From Trichomonas tenax (lineage: Eukaryota; Parabasalia; Trichomonadida; Trichomonadidae), in NCBI GenBank assembly GCA_023091735.1, contig JALKBU010000227.1:1-58720 (forward strand): 58,720 bases of DNA, read 5' to 3'. The notes below the pieces were generated by a model. The model searched no databases. It was not told the DNA's origin and saw only the letters and a program-made list of their open reading frames with translations. This document shows, piece after piece, positions 28,521-38,230 of the stretch. How positions within the stretch are numbered: position 1 is the first letter of the stretch; every line of letters starts with the position of its first letter. The translations under genes were made by a program, and so were the position numbers.

Positions 28521-29186
28521 GAGTGATCACGAAGTTGCCAAAAGTGACACTAGAAAAAGTGATACTTAAGCGAGGCCTTAATGAAAAAAAAATAAAGTAC
28601 TATGATTGTACTGGATTTAAGCATTTGCACATTGATAAATTTGTGCATTTGCTTTTATCAAAAGTTAAAACGAACTACTATCTTCAAGTACAAAATGATT
28701 TAATTCAAAAACAAATTGTTTTATAATTTCGAAATTATCTTTTGCTTCCACCTACACACAATGAAATCAACAAACGTGAAGCAATGAGTACAACACTGCA
28801 AATAATGAAGCATATCGAAATGGAAGATACTGTATATGATTCAGTTGCACTTGAGATGGAAAGATTGCTAAATAATTTAAAGACAGTTCAAAATTATAAA
28901 GAACAAGATCCATATAAATTATTCAATCCTTTGAACCATCACATCAACAATTTGAATTGTTTAAAACACAACTTTATGAAATGTGTAATAATTCATTTCT
29001 TTGATATCATTAATCTATTTGATGAATGGTTTGAAAATATAAAAATCGAATTAGGTTTTATCGAATAAAATTTATTATTATTTTCATATTTATTTGTAAA
29101 ATTTTATATTTACACGTCCAAAAATGTCACTTTTAAAGCATCTCCCCCTCAATAAAGTGTCACTTTTCACAACTTCGTGATCACTC
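28521..29186. mobile_element. 666-bp element with 31-nt terminal inverted repeats
   Basis: The left end, 28521-28551, begins GAGTGATCACGAAGTTG and ends AAAAGTGACACT. The right end, 29156-29186, is its reverse complement with two differences in 31. Additional AAAAGTGAYA copies lie just inside both ends. The outside flanks (CCTTA and AAACA) give no clear target-site duplication. The size, inverted repeats and small open frame suggest a short nonautonomous DNA transposon or MITE-like element. No transposase is visible inside. Confidence 0.65.
28784..29068 (+). CDS. 94-residue open frame inside the 666-bp element
   Basis: From the ATG at 28784 the frame encodes a helical, Leu- and Asn-rich protein (IEMEDTVYDSVALEMERLL then NHHINNLNCLKHNFMKC). 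The same frame is also open in a preceding segment, 28481-28723, before a TAA, so a longer reading frame may have been broken. No family is recognised. It may be a cargo gene or a transposon relic. Confidence 0.35.
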   Translation: MSTTLQIMKHIEMEDTVYDSVALEMERLLNNLKTVQNYKEQDPYKLFNPLNHHINNLNCLKHNFMKCVIIHFFDIINLFDEWFENIKIELGFIE

Positions 29187-29997
29187 AAACATAGAAAAAG
29201 AGAAATGGTAATAAGTTTACCTAACGGTTACACTATTCTGACATGTAAACTCTCCTGATTATTTTAGGTATTTAATCTTTTTCCCAAATTTATAACTTTT
29301 TTTGTAGCATAAAGTTTTCCTAGATCTCTCTGCAATAGCATCCACATATCATGCCTTGCCTTACATTAAAATTTTATAGCATTTGGATCAGCGAAGTGAA
29401 GTGTCAATACCTTTTCGTTAATTGAGCCAGAAAACAGTTTCTTTAAGAGTTATCTGAGATCCACTACACACATGATGACTGCACACAATACCAAAGATTG
29501 CCAAAGAGCAGATTTTTTATCCAAGTTATCTCGGCAACAAAGCCGAGAAAACTTCAATTTCCAACTATTTCTTACTTCATACAATATAAATATGTTACGG
29601 CCAAAATACATTAAGATCACAATTTTTACTACAAAAATTCAAATTTTAATAATATAATCCTATACAATAATGTCTGGCATTATATATAATTGGTTTTCAT
29701 TCATTGTACCTCTTGAGCGCCTGCTTGAGGTTCATTCTCTATATATTTCCAATCAAATAACACAAAAAGTTGCAGTGAAGATGCTCCACATGCGAGAGCA
29801 AAGAATGAAGGATTTATTTCCAATAACTTAAAGCTTAAGCCTCAATGTAGGCAACTTAGTGTTATAAATCCTAATATCATTTGTGAAGTCATTAATATTA
29901 CCACAACATTTAGGCTCAAAATGCAGTTTCCTGAATTGACTGAAAGCATCACAAAGCAGACATATGAACAGTTTAATCTAAACAAGTATAAAAAGCT
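29187..29997. other. Decayed mobile-element DNA
   Basis: TGACATGTAAA at 29239-29249 is an orphan copy of the promoter-like motif. A partial copy of the foldback-type repeat (CTACACACATGATG, GACTGCACACA) is at about 29463-29490. An ATGTTACGGCCAAAA at about 29591 recurs at about 48188. Frames are fragmentary; the stretch from 29830 may be the 5' part of the following integrase remnant. Confidence 0.4.
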
Positions 29998-30303
29998 TAA
30001 GAAGGAAAAATTAATAGCATTCGATATCTGTCACTTTACGCTGGACAAATATGGCACACCGATTTGCATTACTGCGCCAGCAATGAAGTTCTAAAATATT
30101 TTATAATTCTCTTGGATGATAGAACGAGGTTTATTATACATTATGAATTACTCGATACAAAGTCCATGATGGCTACTTCAGCGGCCTTGCGCAACGCATT
30201 GAATCAGTATAACCCGCATGAATGCCTCATATCTGATAACAGCCTTGAGTTTCTGGGAGTACGGCATCAGGCACTGGACGACAGAACCGTACAATTCTGT
30301 TAG
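29998..30303 (+). pseudogene. Integrase fragment, retroviral/Maverick type (rve)
   Basis: Two adjoining frames together show an integrase core. First comes IAFDICHFTLDKYGTPI with the first catalytic Asp; after a frame change, LLDDRTRFIIHYELLD and NPHECLISDNSLEFLG follow, the latter with the second catalytic Asp in the S-D-N-S-x-E-F motif. The third catalytic Glu is missing because the sequence ends. This is a broken copy of a DDE integrase of the family found in Mavericks and LTR elements. Confidence 0.6.
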
Positions 30304-30474
30304 GTCTTAATTGAGTGACATAATCTTCAAAATTCTCACTATTCAACTCCCATATCTTGTTTTCAATATCAACAAAATCTGAAATACAGAGATCTCAGAT
30401 ATTCACCAGCTAAAGAATCGAAAAACATAGCTTTGTCCTCGCATATAATTTGAAATAAAAAAGGCTTGCTTTTT

Positions 30475-30973
30475 GTCCATTTTTGCTGCTCTGTGCAACT
30501 ACATCACACTATGTGGCTGCACACAGCAGAAAACATACAGGAAAATAACTTTTTCAAAACCGATTGAAAAATCGAAGTTATTTCGACGCAGACAGAGATC
30601 CCTCGTTTCTTTAGCAAGTAAATCCTTAGTATCATCTGAATCTAAGTCAATCACCCGCTAAAGAAGCAAGGGATCTCGTGTTTTTTGCAGAGATAGCTTC
30701 AATTTGCTTTTTGGCCATCTTTAATAACTGTGTGCATCTCCCACACATGTGATAGCTGCACACAGTAACAAAGATGTCCAAAAAGCAGAGATTAAAAAAT
30801 TAAATCGACGTAATTTCGACAAAGGCATCATCAGCTAAAGAAGCAAAAAACATCAGCTTACGTCGAAATTACTTCGATGCACAACTTTCTTCTTGAAAGT
30901 GCTTTTCATTCATTTCTGTTGCTGCATGCAGCCATGCAGTGTGGCATAGTTGCACACAGCAACAAAAATGGAC
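30475..30973. repeat. Foldback element with nested inverted repeats
   Basis: The outer arms, 30475-30532 and 30916-30973, are about 58 nt and mostly complementary; both ends carry GTCCATTTTTG in inverted orientation. A third copy of the arm, itself palindromic, lies at about 30712-30781. Inside, GAGATCCCTCG to TTTCTTTAGC (about 30595-30615) pairs with 30657-30677 with two mismatches, and TCGACGTAATTTCGAC (about 30811) pairs with GTCGAAATTACTTCG (about 30863). The whole could fold into a branched stem. It is probably a MITE or foldback transposon cluster. Confidence 0.6.
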
Positions 30974-31072
30974 CAAAACACCTATATAATGCAATTTATT
31001 TCTCTCACATCAAATTCAAATAGTTATTCACTCTTTATTATTTTTTTGACATTTTTCACTTTACATTAAATG

Positions 31073-31845
31073 TCACATTTTCAGCAAGGTAATCCTCGAT
31101 GTACTGCCTGTGTGCTTGGCGTATGAGCTGCTGTTGCTGGTATTCTGCCTCGAGTTCAGGTGAATCTTTGAGGATCTTGTTGAAGTTGTGAACTTCTTCT
31201 TCCCAGTCGTCCTGGTCTTCCATTCAGACGTAGTAAATTGGTGGTTTTTGGGAAGTGTCAATGGAAAAGATGGCCGCCTTCCAAAGATCGTAGTCATTGT
31301 CGTCGAGATAGAAGCAAACTGTCCCACACTCTGCTTCCTGGACTTGCTGCTTGAACTCTTTTTTGATGTCTGTGTGACTGTTCTGGCTCTCGATCATCAT
31401 TACCTTAAGAATCACGGCGAAGTCCCTGATCCACAGATCATGAGCTGGACCCTTGTTTATGAGTGCTTAGATGGCACCAGAACTTAAGGCTGCGAGGGGC
31501 TCTACTAAAGCAGTAGGATGTACATTTTGGAACAATGTAACTAGTACTTGATGAATGACTCTCTTGGTTGTCGGCTATGGTGACTGTTGTTCCCAGGCTG
31601 TTGAGTTGTAAGTTGTCCGCCACTTGTTCTATGTTGGTGCCGCATGTGAGCGCTTGGCTGTCGAATGCTTCATCAGTAACTTGATCTCCGAGAGCGATTA
31701 GTTTGTTCTTATGCAGCCAGTAAAGTTTCTCCTTGGTAGCCTTAGCTAAAATTGCTTGATTTACAGGTGACAAGGATCTAATGAACATGTTGAAAACCAG
31801 AATTAATAAGGGCTGACCTGCTCGTGAAACAATGTCGTCGATCAT
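31073..31845 (-). pseudogene. Broken gene of unknown family in the transposon cluster
   Basis: At least three minus-strand frames follow one another with little spacing. Segments include FNMFIRSLSPVNQAILAKA, then CFYLDDNDYDLWKAAIF, then LEAEYQQQQLIRQAHRQYI. Codon composition is even and sensible, pointing to a once intact gene broken by frameshifts and stops. I do not recognise it. Its position between an integrase fragment and a transposase suggests mobile-element origin. Confidence 0.4.
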
Positions 31846-32226
31846 CTTAGTATCTTTTATAAAATGTTTGCATTTTTAAAGCATTTTATCATATTCTACA
31901 ATTTCGACGAAAAAAATAGCGATAACATATTAATTTTAATCGACATTTCCATTTACTACATACTGTCCTGCTCAAGCGCACGAAATCATGCGTATTTTAC
32001 TATGATTCAATTTACTCAAAATAAAAAATAGTTAACCCAGATTTCCCATACCACCCTCAATAGGCAGGGTGAGTCACAACAATAAACTTCACTTTTGGAG
32101 GAAGTTCCTCCGACGATAAAAGCATTTTATGGAAGATCTGCCTAGAAATAGTATCTGTTAGATATTGAGCGAATTCGCTTCACGAAGATAATACATCATC
32201 AAAAGTATTGGGTAAACAAAGAGCTA

Positions 32227-33462
32227 GTGCAGAAAATTTTTGCTTATTTTCGAAAATCAGAAACTCATGACTTTTTTATCAACATTTCCGAGCTTAGTCG
32301 CAAGTCTAGCATATCACGAAGAACTCTGAGTGGATGGTATTCAGCCTGGAAGGAAGATCACAACTACATTCCAGGAAACAATTTTGGAAGAGGAAGACGT
32401 CTTTTTTCTGTCGAGCAAGAACGTTTTATCACAGACTTCCTTCGTCTTCAATACATTGCTCATGGAATTCCTGTGTGCAGACGTCATCTCCGCACAATCT
32501 TATTTGATTTTTGGAGACAATACGATTTTCGACGCGCAAGATGGATGAGAGGTAACCAAGTCTCATATCACTTCCTTACAGACTTCTGCAAGAGACATGA
32601 TTTGATTTTCCGCGTAATTTGAAATAAAAAAAAGGTCAGAGTTGAATCAAGCAGAGGTTGATTCTAACATTTGTGAGATCGACGATGCATGCAATCATTA
32701 TGACAAGAGCAAGATATTCAATTGCGATGAAACTCCTTGGAATTTCGTATATTATGGAGGCGAAGTATTGTTTGAAGTTGTTGCTGAAGTCACTGCACAC
32801 CTTTCAAACGATTACAAGCAGAAATCCTCGGCTTTGGCAATCAGCCTCGATTGCGAAGTATATCCTCCAGTTTTTTCCTTGCGTAAGGTTCAAACAACCT
32901 TTGTCATCGACAATTCGATGATATAACATCAAGAGAACCATATTTTATTGATCATTCAGGTGGAAATACAACCTCTGAATTAATGATCAGATATTTTGCA
33001 AAAGTTAGCGAATGGGCCGAGCACCAACCTTGCGTATTGATCTTGGATAGATACAAATCCCATATCACAGAGACCGTCCAGCAAGAAGCCCAAAGGCTGT
33101 CGATTCGCCTGATTTACGTTCCAACTTCCGGAACGGAAATCTATCAGCCTTGAGATAGGAGAGTCTTTGCTGTATTGAAGGCGATCGCTTCATGCCACAT
33201 TGGCAACAGACTCTTTAATTCGATCAATCCAATAACAAAGGCTGAAGCAGCAGATGCATTCCTTTATGCATGGGATAAAGTCTATTTGGAGACCGTCATC
33301 TCTGCATGGAGGATTCCAGGTTCTGTTCTCGAGAATTTCGAAGAAGATCAACTTGCTCTCGATCCAAACAGTGAGGCAGAAAGCGAAAATGATCCTGATG
33401 ATGAATCTTTTACAATTGAAGAGACAAGTGACGAATCTGATGATGATCCAGATTATCAATAA
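32227..33462 (+). pseudogene. Broken DDE transposase, pogo/Tigger-like (DDE_1)
   Basis: Successive frames give a transposase in order. A helix-turn-helix part contains SRKSSISRRTLSGWYSAWK; then a second DNA-binding half; then FNCDETPW with the first catalytic Asp; then VLILDRYKSHITE with the second; and after a stop IYQP-DRRVFAVLK, where pogo-type enzymes have Q-P-L-D, the third Asp. The C-terminal tail is acidic. At least two in-frame stops or frame changes break it (near 32620, 32925 and at TGA about 33151-33153). No terminal inverted repeats were found. Confidence 0.65.
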
Positions 33463-34244
33463 TTTTTTTATTTTTGAGAAAAGAATGAGTTTTATGCCTT
33501 TTTAAAAACACAAACACATAAGAATCTTAACGATTTCATTTTGATTTTTGTGGTTATTGTTGCATTTATGGAAAATTATTGAAATCTTTTTGCTGTGTTT
33601 CAAAATCAAAATGCATAACATATTCAAGCTTATTTACTGCATATTCGAGCCTATTTACTGCGTCGCATGCCTGATTGTTTCCGTAATTATTGTGATTTGG
33701 CGAAATTGTTCGATTTTGTGTTGAAAATACAATAAGTGTAACATATACATTATGCAAAATTCAGGCATTAAACAAACTTTGTCTCAAATAGTGTTTTGTA
33801 GTACATTTAATTTTTCGATCCGTAAAAATTAGATTTTGGAAGGTGAAGAAAGTAAAATTGTATTATAAAGGAAATGCTTGGTGTGACTATGAACTATTGA
33901 AGCATTGCTGTCAAATATTGAATTTCGATTTCGAATATTGAAAATTGAGATGTGCTAATTCCATCATTAACAGAACCCCCGAATGTTCTATCAGTCAAAG
34001 CTTAACCAGATAAACACATGTTTAATCTTTTCATGATTTCCATATTTATTTGACATGTTTACATTTACATGACAAATTTATTCAAAAAACAGTCAAATCA
34101 CTCGAAAGAAGTATTTCAAACCATATAGCAACGCGTGGAACAAAGTTCATACGTTATTCGCAGTGATTGAATCCATCCAATATGTAAGTGTGTTAAATCT
34201 GTGAATAGTAGATGATTCAATAGAAACTCATGTATTATGGTATA
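33463..34244. other. Gene-free stretch after the transposase
   Basis: It contains local repeats (TTCAAGCTTATTTACTGC and TTCGAGCCTATTTACTGC at about 33621-33661) and an orphan TGACATGTTTACATTTACATGACA near 34051-34074. No intact gene is seen. Confidence 0.4.
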
Positions 34245-34868
34245 TCAATGAAGAAACTCTATGAATGCAGCAAGAGAATCATAAATTTGCTGATGATTGC
34301 GAGTTTTTTGTGCTGCAAAAAGTCTTTCTCGCGGATTTTTATATTTCTGTTCATTCTTTGATGCTTTAAGAATGAATGAAACAATGCTTTTAAGTTTTTC
34401 ATCTTGCTCATCAAAATTATGCGAACTCTGAAGAGCATTAGTTATAACAGTCCTCAGCAGATATGTATCATTCATATCATCTATTGTAAAAAGTGCTTCT
34501 GGGCGTTCGTCGAAATTCTTTTTTGTGTCTGAGGGTGCTGAAAATGGATCAATGTCTTTTTCTTCAGTAATAATGATTTTGCTTTTCTTTTCCGTCGGTT
34601 TCGCATAATTTGTTAATTTAACATTTTTTATATCTGGTCTGTAACTATCATCAATTTTTAGTGAAGTAAGAAATTTTGTGTCCTAAATCAGAACAAATTC
34701 CGAGTTTTGTTCGCTTTCGCTTGAAATTAAAGAATATAATAATTTATTATCAGCTTTGTTGAGGATTTCTATTCTTTTACCTCCTTCTTTGGATGTAATT
34801 AAACACTCTCCATTCATGCATTTTTGTATAATGTTTGCTGGCAATTTACAAAATGAAACTTTATTCAC
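34245..34868 (-). pseudogene. 207-codon open frame interrupted by one in-frame UAG
   Basis: From the ATG at 34868 the frame runs to a TAG at 34685-34683 and then continues in the same frame, with coding-like composition, to a stop at 34245. The upstream part (MNKVSFCKLPANIIQKCMNG) looks like a small beta-rich domain. The downstream part has an Asp- and Lys-rich linker, then a helical end with SSHNFDEQDEKLKSIVSFIL. No family is recognised. A single nonsense change in an otherwise intact gene, readthrough, or a sequencing error would each fit. Confidence 0.45.
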
Positions 34869-35050
34869 TTGATTTCAGCAAAAATGACAAAAACTCTATT
34901 ACAGTTCCAATTATATATGATTTATTGTCCTATTATACAGTTATCACATTCTAATTACAAAAAAATTTTGAATATTACAACATTTTCATGTTATTAGCAT
35001 ATTTAACCATGTAATTTGTAATGCATTGATAGATTTATAAATAAACAAAG

Positions 35051-36286
35051 TCATAGATCCATATCATCTGTTGTTGGAGCATCGATCATTTCAAACAGTC
35101 TGTTATATAAATCTGATTCTTTTGGAATTCGTGTGTATAATGTACATATGATTTCATATATTCTGATAGATATTTCACTATCGGATTCTCTGTAAGTATC
35201 AAAAATATCAATAATTTCATCATCATCGATGAACAATGTAATCATATCTATCGGCATTAGTTGCATCCATTCATATATCATATGAATGCATGCAGATTTG
35301 ACCCTGAAATCTCCGTTTTTAATAATAATTTTCCAAAGATTAGCAAAATTCAAATTGATTAGTTCAGATATCAACTGTTCTTCATATTGTACAGCTAATT
35401 CAAGTAACATCAATACAGATTTCAAACCGTCATCATCAGCAAATGAAATAAAATTATTAATCAAATCAATAATGAAATTAACAGATAAATTTCTTGTTGC
35501 TTCCATGATAACCATCTTTTCTCTAGTCGGTTCAATGACATTTTCTGTGATCATTCGTGGAAATGAATTAAATATTCCGACAAGAACAAAAATCAATCTA
35601 CTTGCGAATTTCTTTGGAACATTCATTGATTCTTCGAAACAAAACTGTATAATGTTATTGTTTAAAATCCATTTTATATTTGCAAAATCATTATATGAAA
35701 ACCTTTCAAATGATCCAATAATTTTATCAAATAATATCTCTTTGAGATTTTCATCTTCAAAAGTCTTAATCAAATTAAATAACTTCATTGCAATGCTCAT
35801 GAATGATCTACGCGTTTCTGCAAGTTTATGAATTGAAATATCAATTATTGATGCACATTCGATTAATAAATCAGGAGTTACAAACATTCTAAGGATGGAA
35901 TTAATTAACACAGGAAATTTTTCGTTATCTAAAATAAATAATATCTTTTCATTAAATTCAAGAACTTTGAGTAATTCTAATGAACGAACTACAGTTTCTT
36001 CAATTCTTGATTCGGATAAAATTGATAAAATTGGCTCTAATCCATCATTGACAGCAAATTGTTCAATAAAATCATTATTTTTCATTATTAGATGATGAAT
36101 AACAAATAATGCATCTAACACATACGAATCAACATCATTGAACATTTGCAAAAAGTCTATTAAGTCTATTATTAAATCAGTTTCCAAAATCTTTTCATAA
36201 ATACCTTTGGGAACTGTTTTTTCTGCAAAGGTTTGAACCAGAAGCGTGAAATGCTTTATTGTTTCATCTGGATCTCCTTCTTCCAT
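35051..36286 (-). CDS. ARM/HEAT-like helical repeat protein
   Basis: The 411-residue protein is all helical repeats (for example DVDSYVLDALFVIHHLIMKNN and IEETVVRSLELLKVLEFN). It closely resembles the ARM-like proteins at 1239 and 40.9 kb. The frame remains open upstream of the chosen ATG to about 36414, and that extension reads IDYKDEGKAERSKGERQ. This matches the DYKE start of the 1239 gene, so the true protein may begin near 36405 without an ATG codon. The function is not recognised. The ATG at 36286 is the first in-frame methionine. Confidence 0.6.
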   Translation of the reverse strand: MEEGDPDETIKHFTLLVQTFAEKTVPKGIYEKILETDLIIDLIDFLQMFNDVDSYVLDALFVIHHLIMKNNDFIEQFAVNDGLEPILSILSESRIEETVVRSLELLKVLEFNEKILFILDNEKFPVLINSILRMFVTPDLLIECASIIDISIHKLAETRRSFMSIAMKLFNLIKTFEDENLKEILFDKIIGSFERFSYNDFANIKWILNNNIIQFCFEESMNVPKKFASRLIFVLVGIFNSFPRMITENVIEPTREKMVIMEATRNLSVNFIIDLINNFISFADDDGLKSVLMLLELAVQYEEQLISELINLNFANLWKIIIKNGDFRVKSACIHMIYEWMQLMPIDMITLFIDDDEIIDIFDTYRESDSEISIRIYEIICTLYTRIPKESDLYNRLFEMIDAPTTDDMDL

Positions 36287-37022
36287 ATAATGATGAAAAT
36301 TTTCGATGTTTGAACGCAGTTCTTCCAGATCAATATCTAGTTCCTCCTTTTGACGCTCACCTTTTGATCTCTCAGCTTTACCTTCATCTTTATAATCTAT
36401 AACATCAATAAATTATGGCACTTTTCAAATATGTCACTTTTAGTTATATTTTAGCATCTCAAAAATCATTTAATTGACGTTGATGCACTGGATGACAGTG
36501 TTTTATCCAGCAACGGTATGCTTGAGACCTTATGGTCAGACAGATAACGGATCACACAACGTTGTGAGAATATATTTATTAGTTTTCGATGAAAATAACC
36601 AATCAGTTACTGTTAGCTATCATGATACATAGTAAAGAGAGAAGGATGCGTAAGGCTTATAGCAATCAATAATTTGTTAATATAAATAGAATTTATTCAA
36701 GTTTATAAAATATATTATGTTATGATATTGTGATTCAAAAGTGTACATCATTGCTTTTATAATTTGTGATGCAGCATCTTCTTGAACTTGAAAATTAAAA
36801 AATCTATAAATTGACTTGATGTCTGTTGATGGTGACATAAGGAAAGACTTTCTTAAATGCTTCCCCAAATAAAATAGTATAGAAATTAAAGAATCAAATT
36901 GAATTTAATATTGTTTGAGAGAAATTGCGTTTGATGAATAAAAAATTAGAGGTTAGCTAAAACTTGGAATTCTGTGTATGAAGCTATAGCAAAAGTGGCA
37001 TTTTTATTCTAGAAAGTTTGAG
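36287..37022. other. Intergenic stretch with gene remnants
   Basis: 36287-36414 probably continues the ARM-like frame. GTCACTTTTAG near 36431 is an inverse copy of the AAAAGTGACA motif. A 44-codon frame from the ATG at about 36490 (VFYPATVCLRPYGQTDNG) may be a fragment of a beta-rich protein. A minus-strand frame of 63 codons at 36677 is not convincing. Confidence 0.35.
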
Positions 37023-38003
37023 ATGCAATTCCAAATGTCGATGTTTTTTGCATTTGGAAGTGCAGCTTCACATAACAGTATGCATGAAGGCTCTCTCCAA
37101 TATTTTGAGAAATGTGTGAAGATAGAGCAAGACGAAGCTAAATGTCAATTTCAAACTTTCTCGTTATTTGGCCAATTTCCATTTACGGGGCGAAAAACAA
37201 ATAAATACAAGAATAAGATGGAAGCAGTTGTTAAAAAAATGATATGGAAGGAACAGTTCGAAAATATGAAAAAGAATTTCAAAAAGAATTGGATTTCAGA
37301 GGAATATAATGATAAGGATCAAGATTTATTACTTCTGCAAGACCAGAAATCACAAGAATTATCAACGATGTACTTGGAATATGATTTCGATAATTATCCG
37401 GATGTTGTTTGCGACCTCAAAAACACATTGGCATATAAAGGAAAGTGCATATGTGCTATTGATTATCCTTTCGGAGACCCTTACAAAACTGGATGTTGGG
37501 GATGTTCGATTCCATGTGCAAATGGCGCCAGTTGCATCTCACAGGACTTCTGTCAATGCCCATCATTGTATATTGGCGATGGAATACGAAATTGCTCTTT
37601 GCACATTCCGAATGTTAAAATGGCTCTTGGAAGGATAAAAGACAGTGTTGCTGAAGTAATAATCGACGAAGTGATGTGGGAGATACCGAGCAACATATAC
37701 TGTAAAATCGGATATGATGTCACACAGGGAGTCTTAGTTTCGAAAAACAAAGTCGAATGCAAGACTGTTGCTCAAATTAATTCGAAACCAGTTGTATCGT
37801 TGAGTTGGGACAGAGTGACTTGGTCCACTAACGAAGTTTTCCTTGAATATGTTGATGTTCCATGGATATTCACTCTACCTCAATTCCTTTGTTTTTCACT
37901 CGCTTGCTTCATATTCTCGTATGTTATTTTCCGATACTACCGAAAGATAGAAATCGTTAGAAATAATGAAGCAGATATCTTTGATGCTGCATTGAATATT
38001 TAG
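37023..38003 (+). CDS. Membrane protein with EGF-like cysteine motif
   Basis: The protein has 326 residues. The first half is charged and helical. At about residues 128-193 cysteines cluster as in EGF-type modules (KGKCICAIDYPFGDPYKTGC, CANGASCISQDFCQCPSLYIGDG). One transmembrane segment follows near 280-305 (FTLPQFLCFSLACFIFSYVIF), with a short basic-then-acidic tail. This looks like a type I surface or vesicle membrane protein. A cleaved signal peptide is not evident: MQFQMSMFFAFGSAAS is a weak candidate. EGF-like repeats of this kind occur in many trichomonad surface proteins. Confidence 0.55.
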   Translation: MQFQMSMFFAFGSAASHNSMHEGSLQYFEKCVKIEQDEAKCQFQTFSLFGQFPFTGRKTNKYKNKMEAVVKKMIWKEQFENMKKNFKKNWISEEYNDKDQDLLLLQDQKSQELSTMYLEYDFDNYPDVVCDLKNTLAYKGKCICAIDYPFGDPYKTGCWGCSIPCANGASCISQDFCQCPSLYIGDGIRNCSLHIPNVKMALGRIKDSVAEVIIDEVMWEIPSNIYCKIGYDVTQGVLVSKNKVECKTVAQINSKPVVSLSWDRVTWSTNEVFLEYVDVPWIFTLPQFLCFSLACFIFSYVIFRYYRKIEIVRNNEADIFDAALNI

Positions 38004-38230
38004 AGAATTTGTTTGTTTTTAAATACTATATTTATATATATATATTACAGTGCAAAGAAGAAATTTTCAAGAAGAAAAAACAAATCAACCTGTTATACAA
38101 CTTTTTTTTTTTTTAAAAAAATAATTACATTGCTATTAACAGCATAAGGAGTAGGGAAATGCGACATGACAGAAGCCTCGATCTATATAATGAACAAATT
38201 TTATATAATATATCAAACAAAATATATAAG

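Noticed and set aside
30473..30661. 62-codon frame in the foldback region
   Set aside because: It is contained in inverted-repeat DNA and its composition follows from the repeat.
34680..34692. GTTCTGATTTAG as a 12-nt intron removing the in-frame UAG
   Set aside because: Although removal keeps the frame, 12 nt is too short for splicing and no branch motif is present.
37950..37975. Reverse TTATTTCTAAC as another intron
   Set aside because: It lies on the antisense strand inside an intact coding frame and has no suitable partner splice site.
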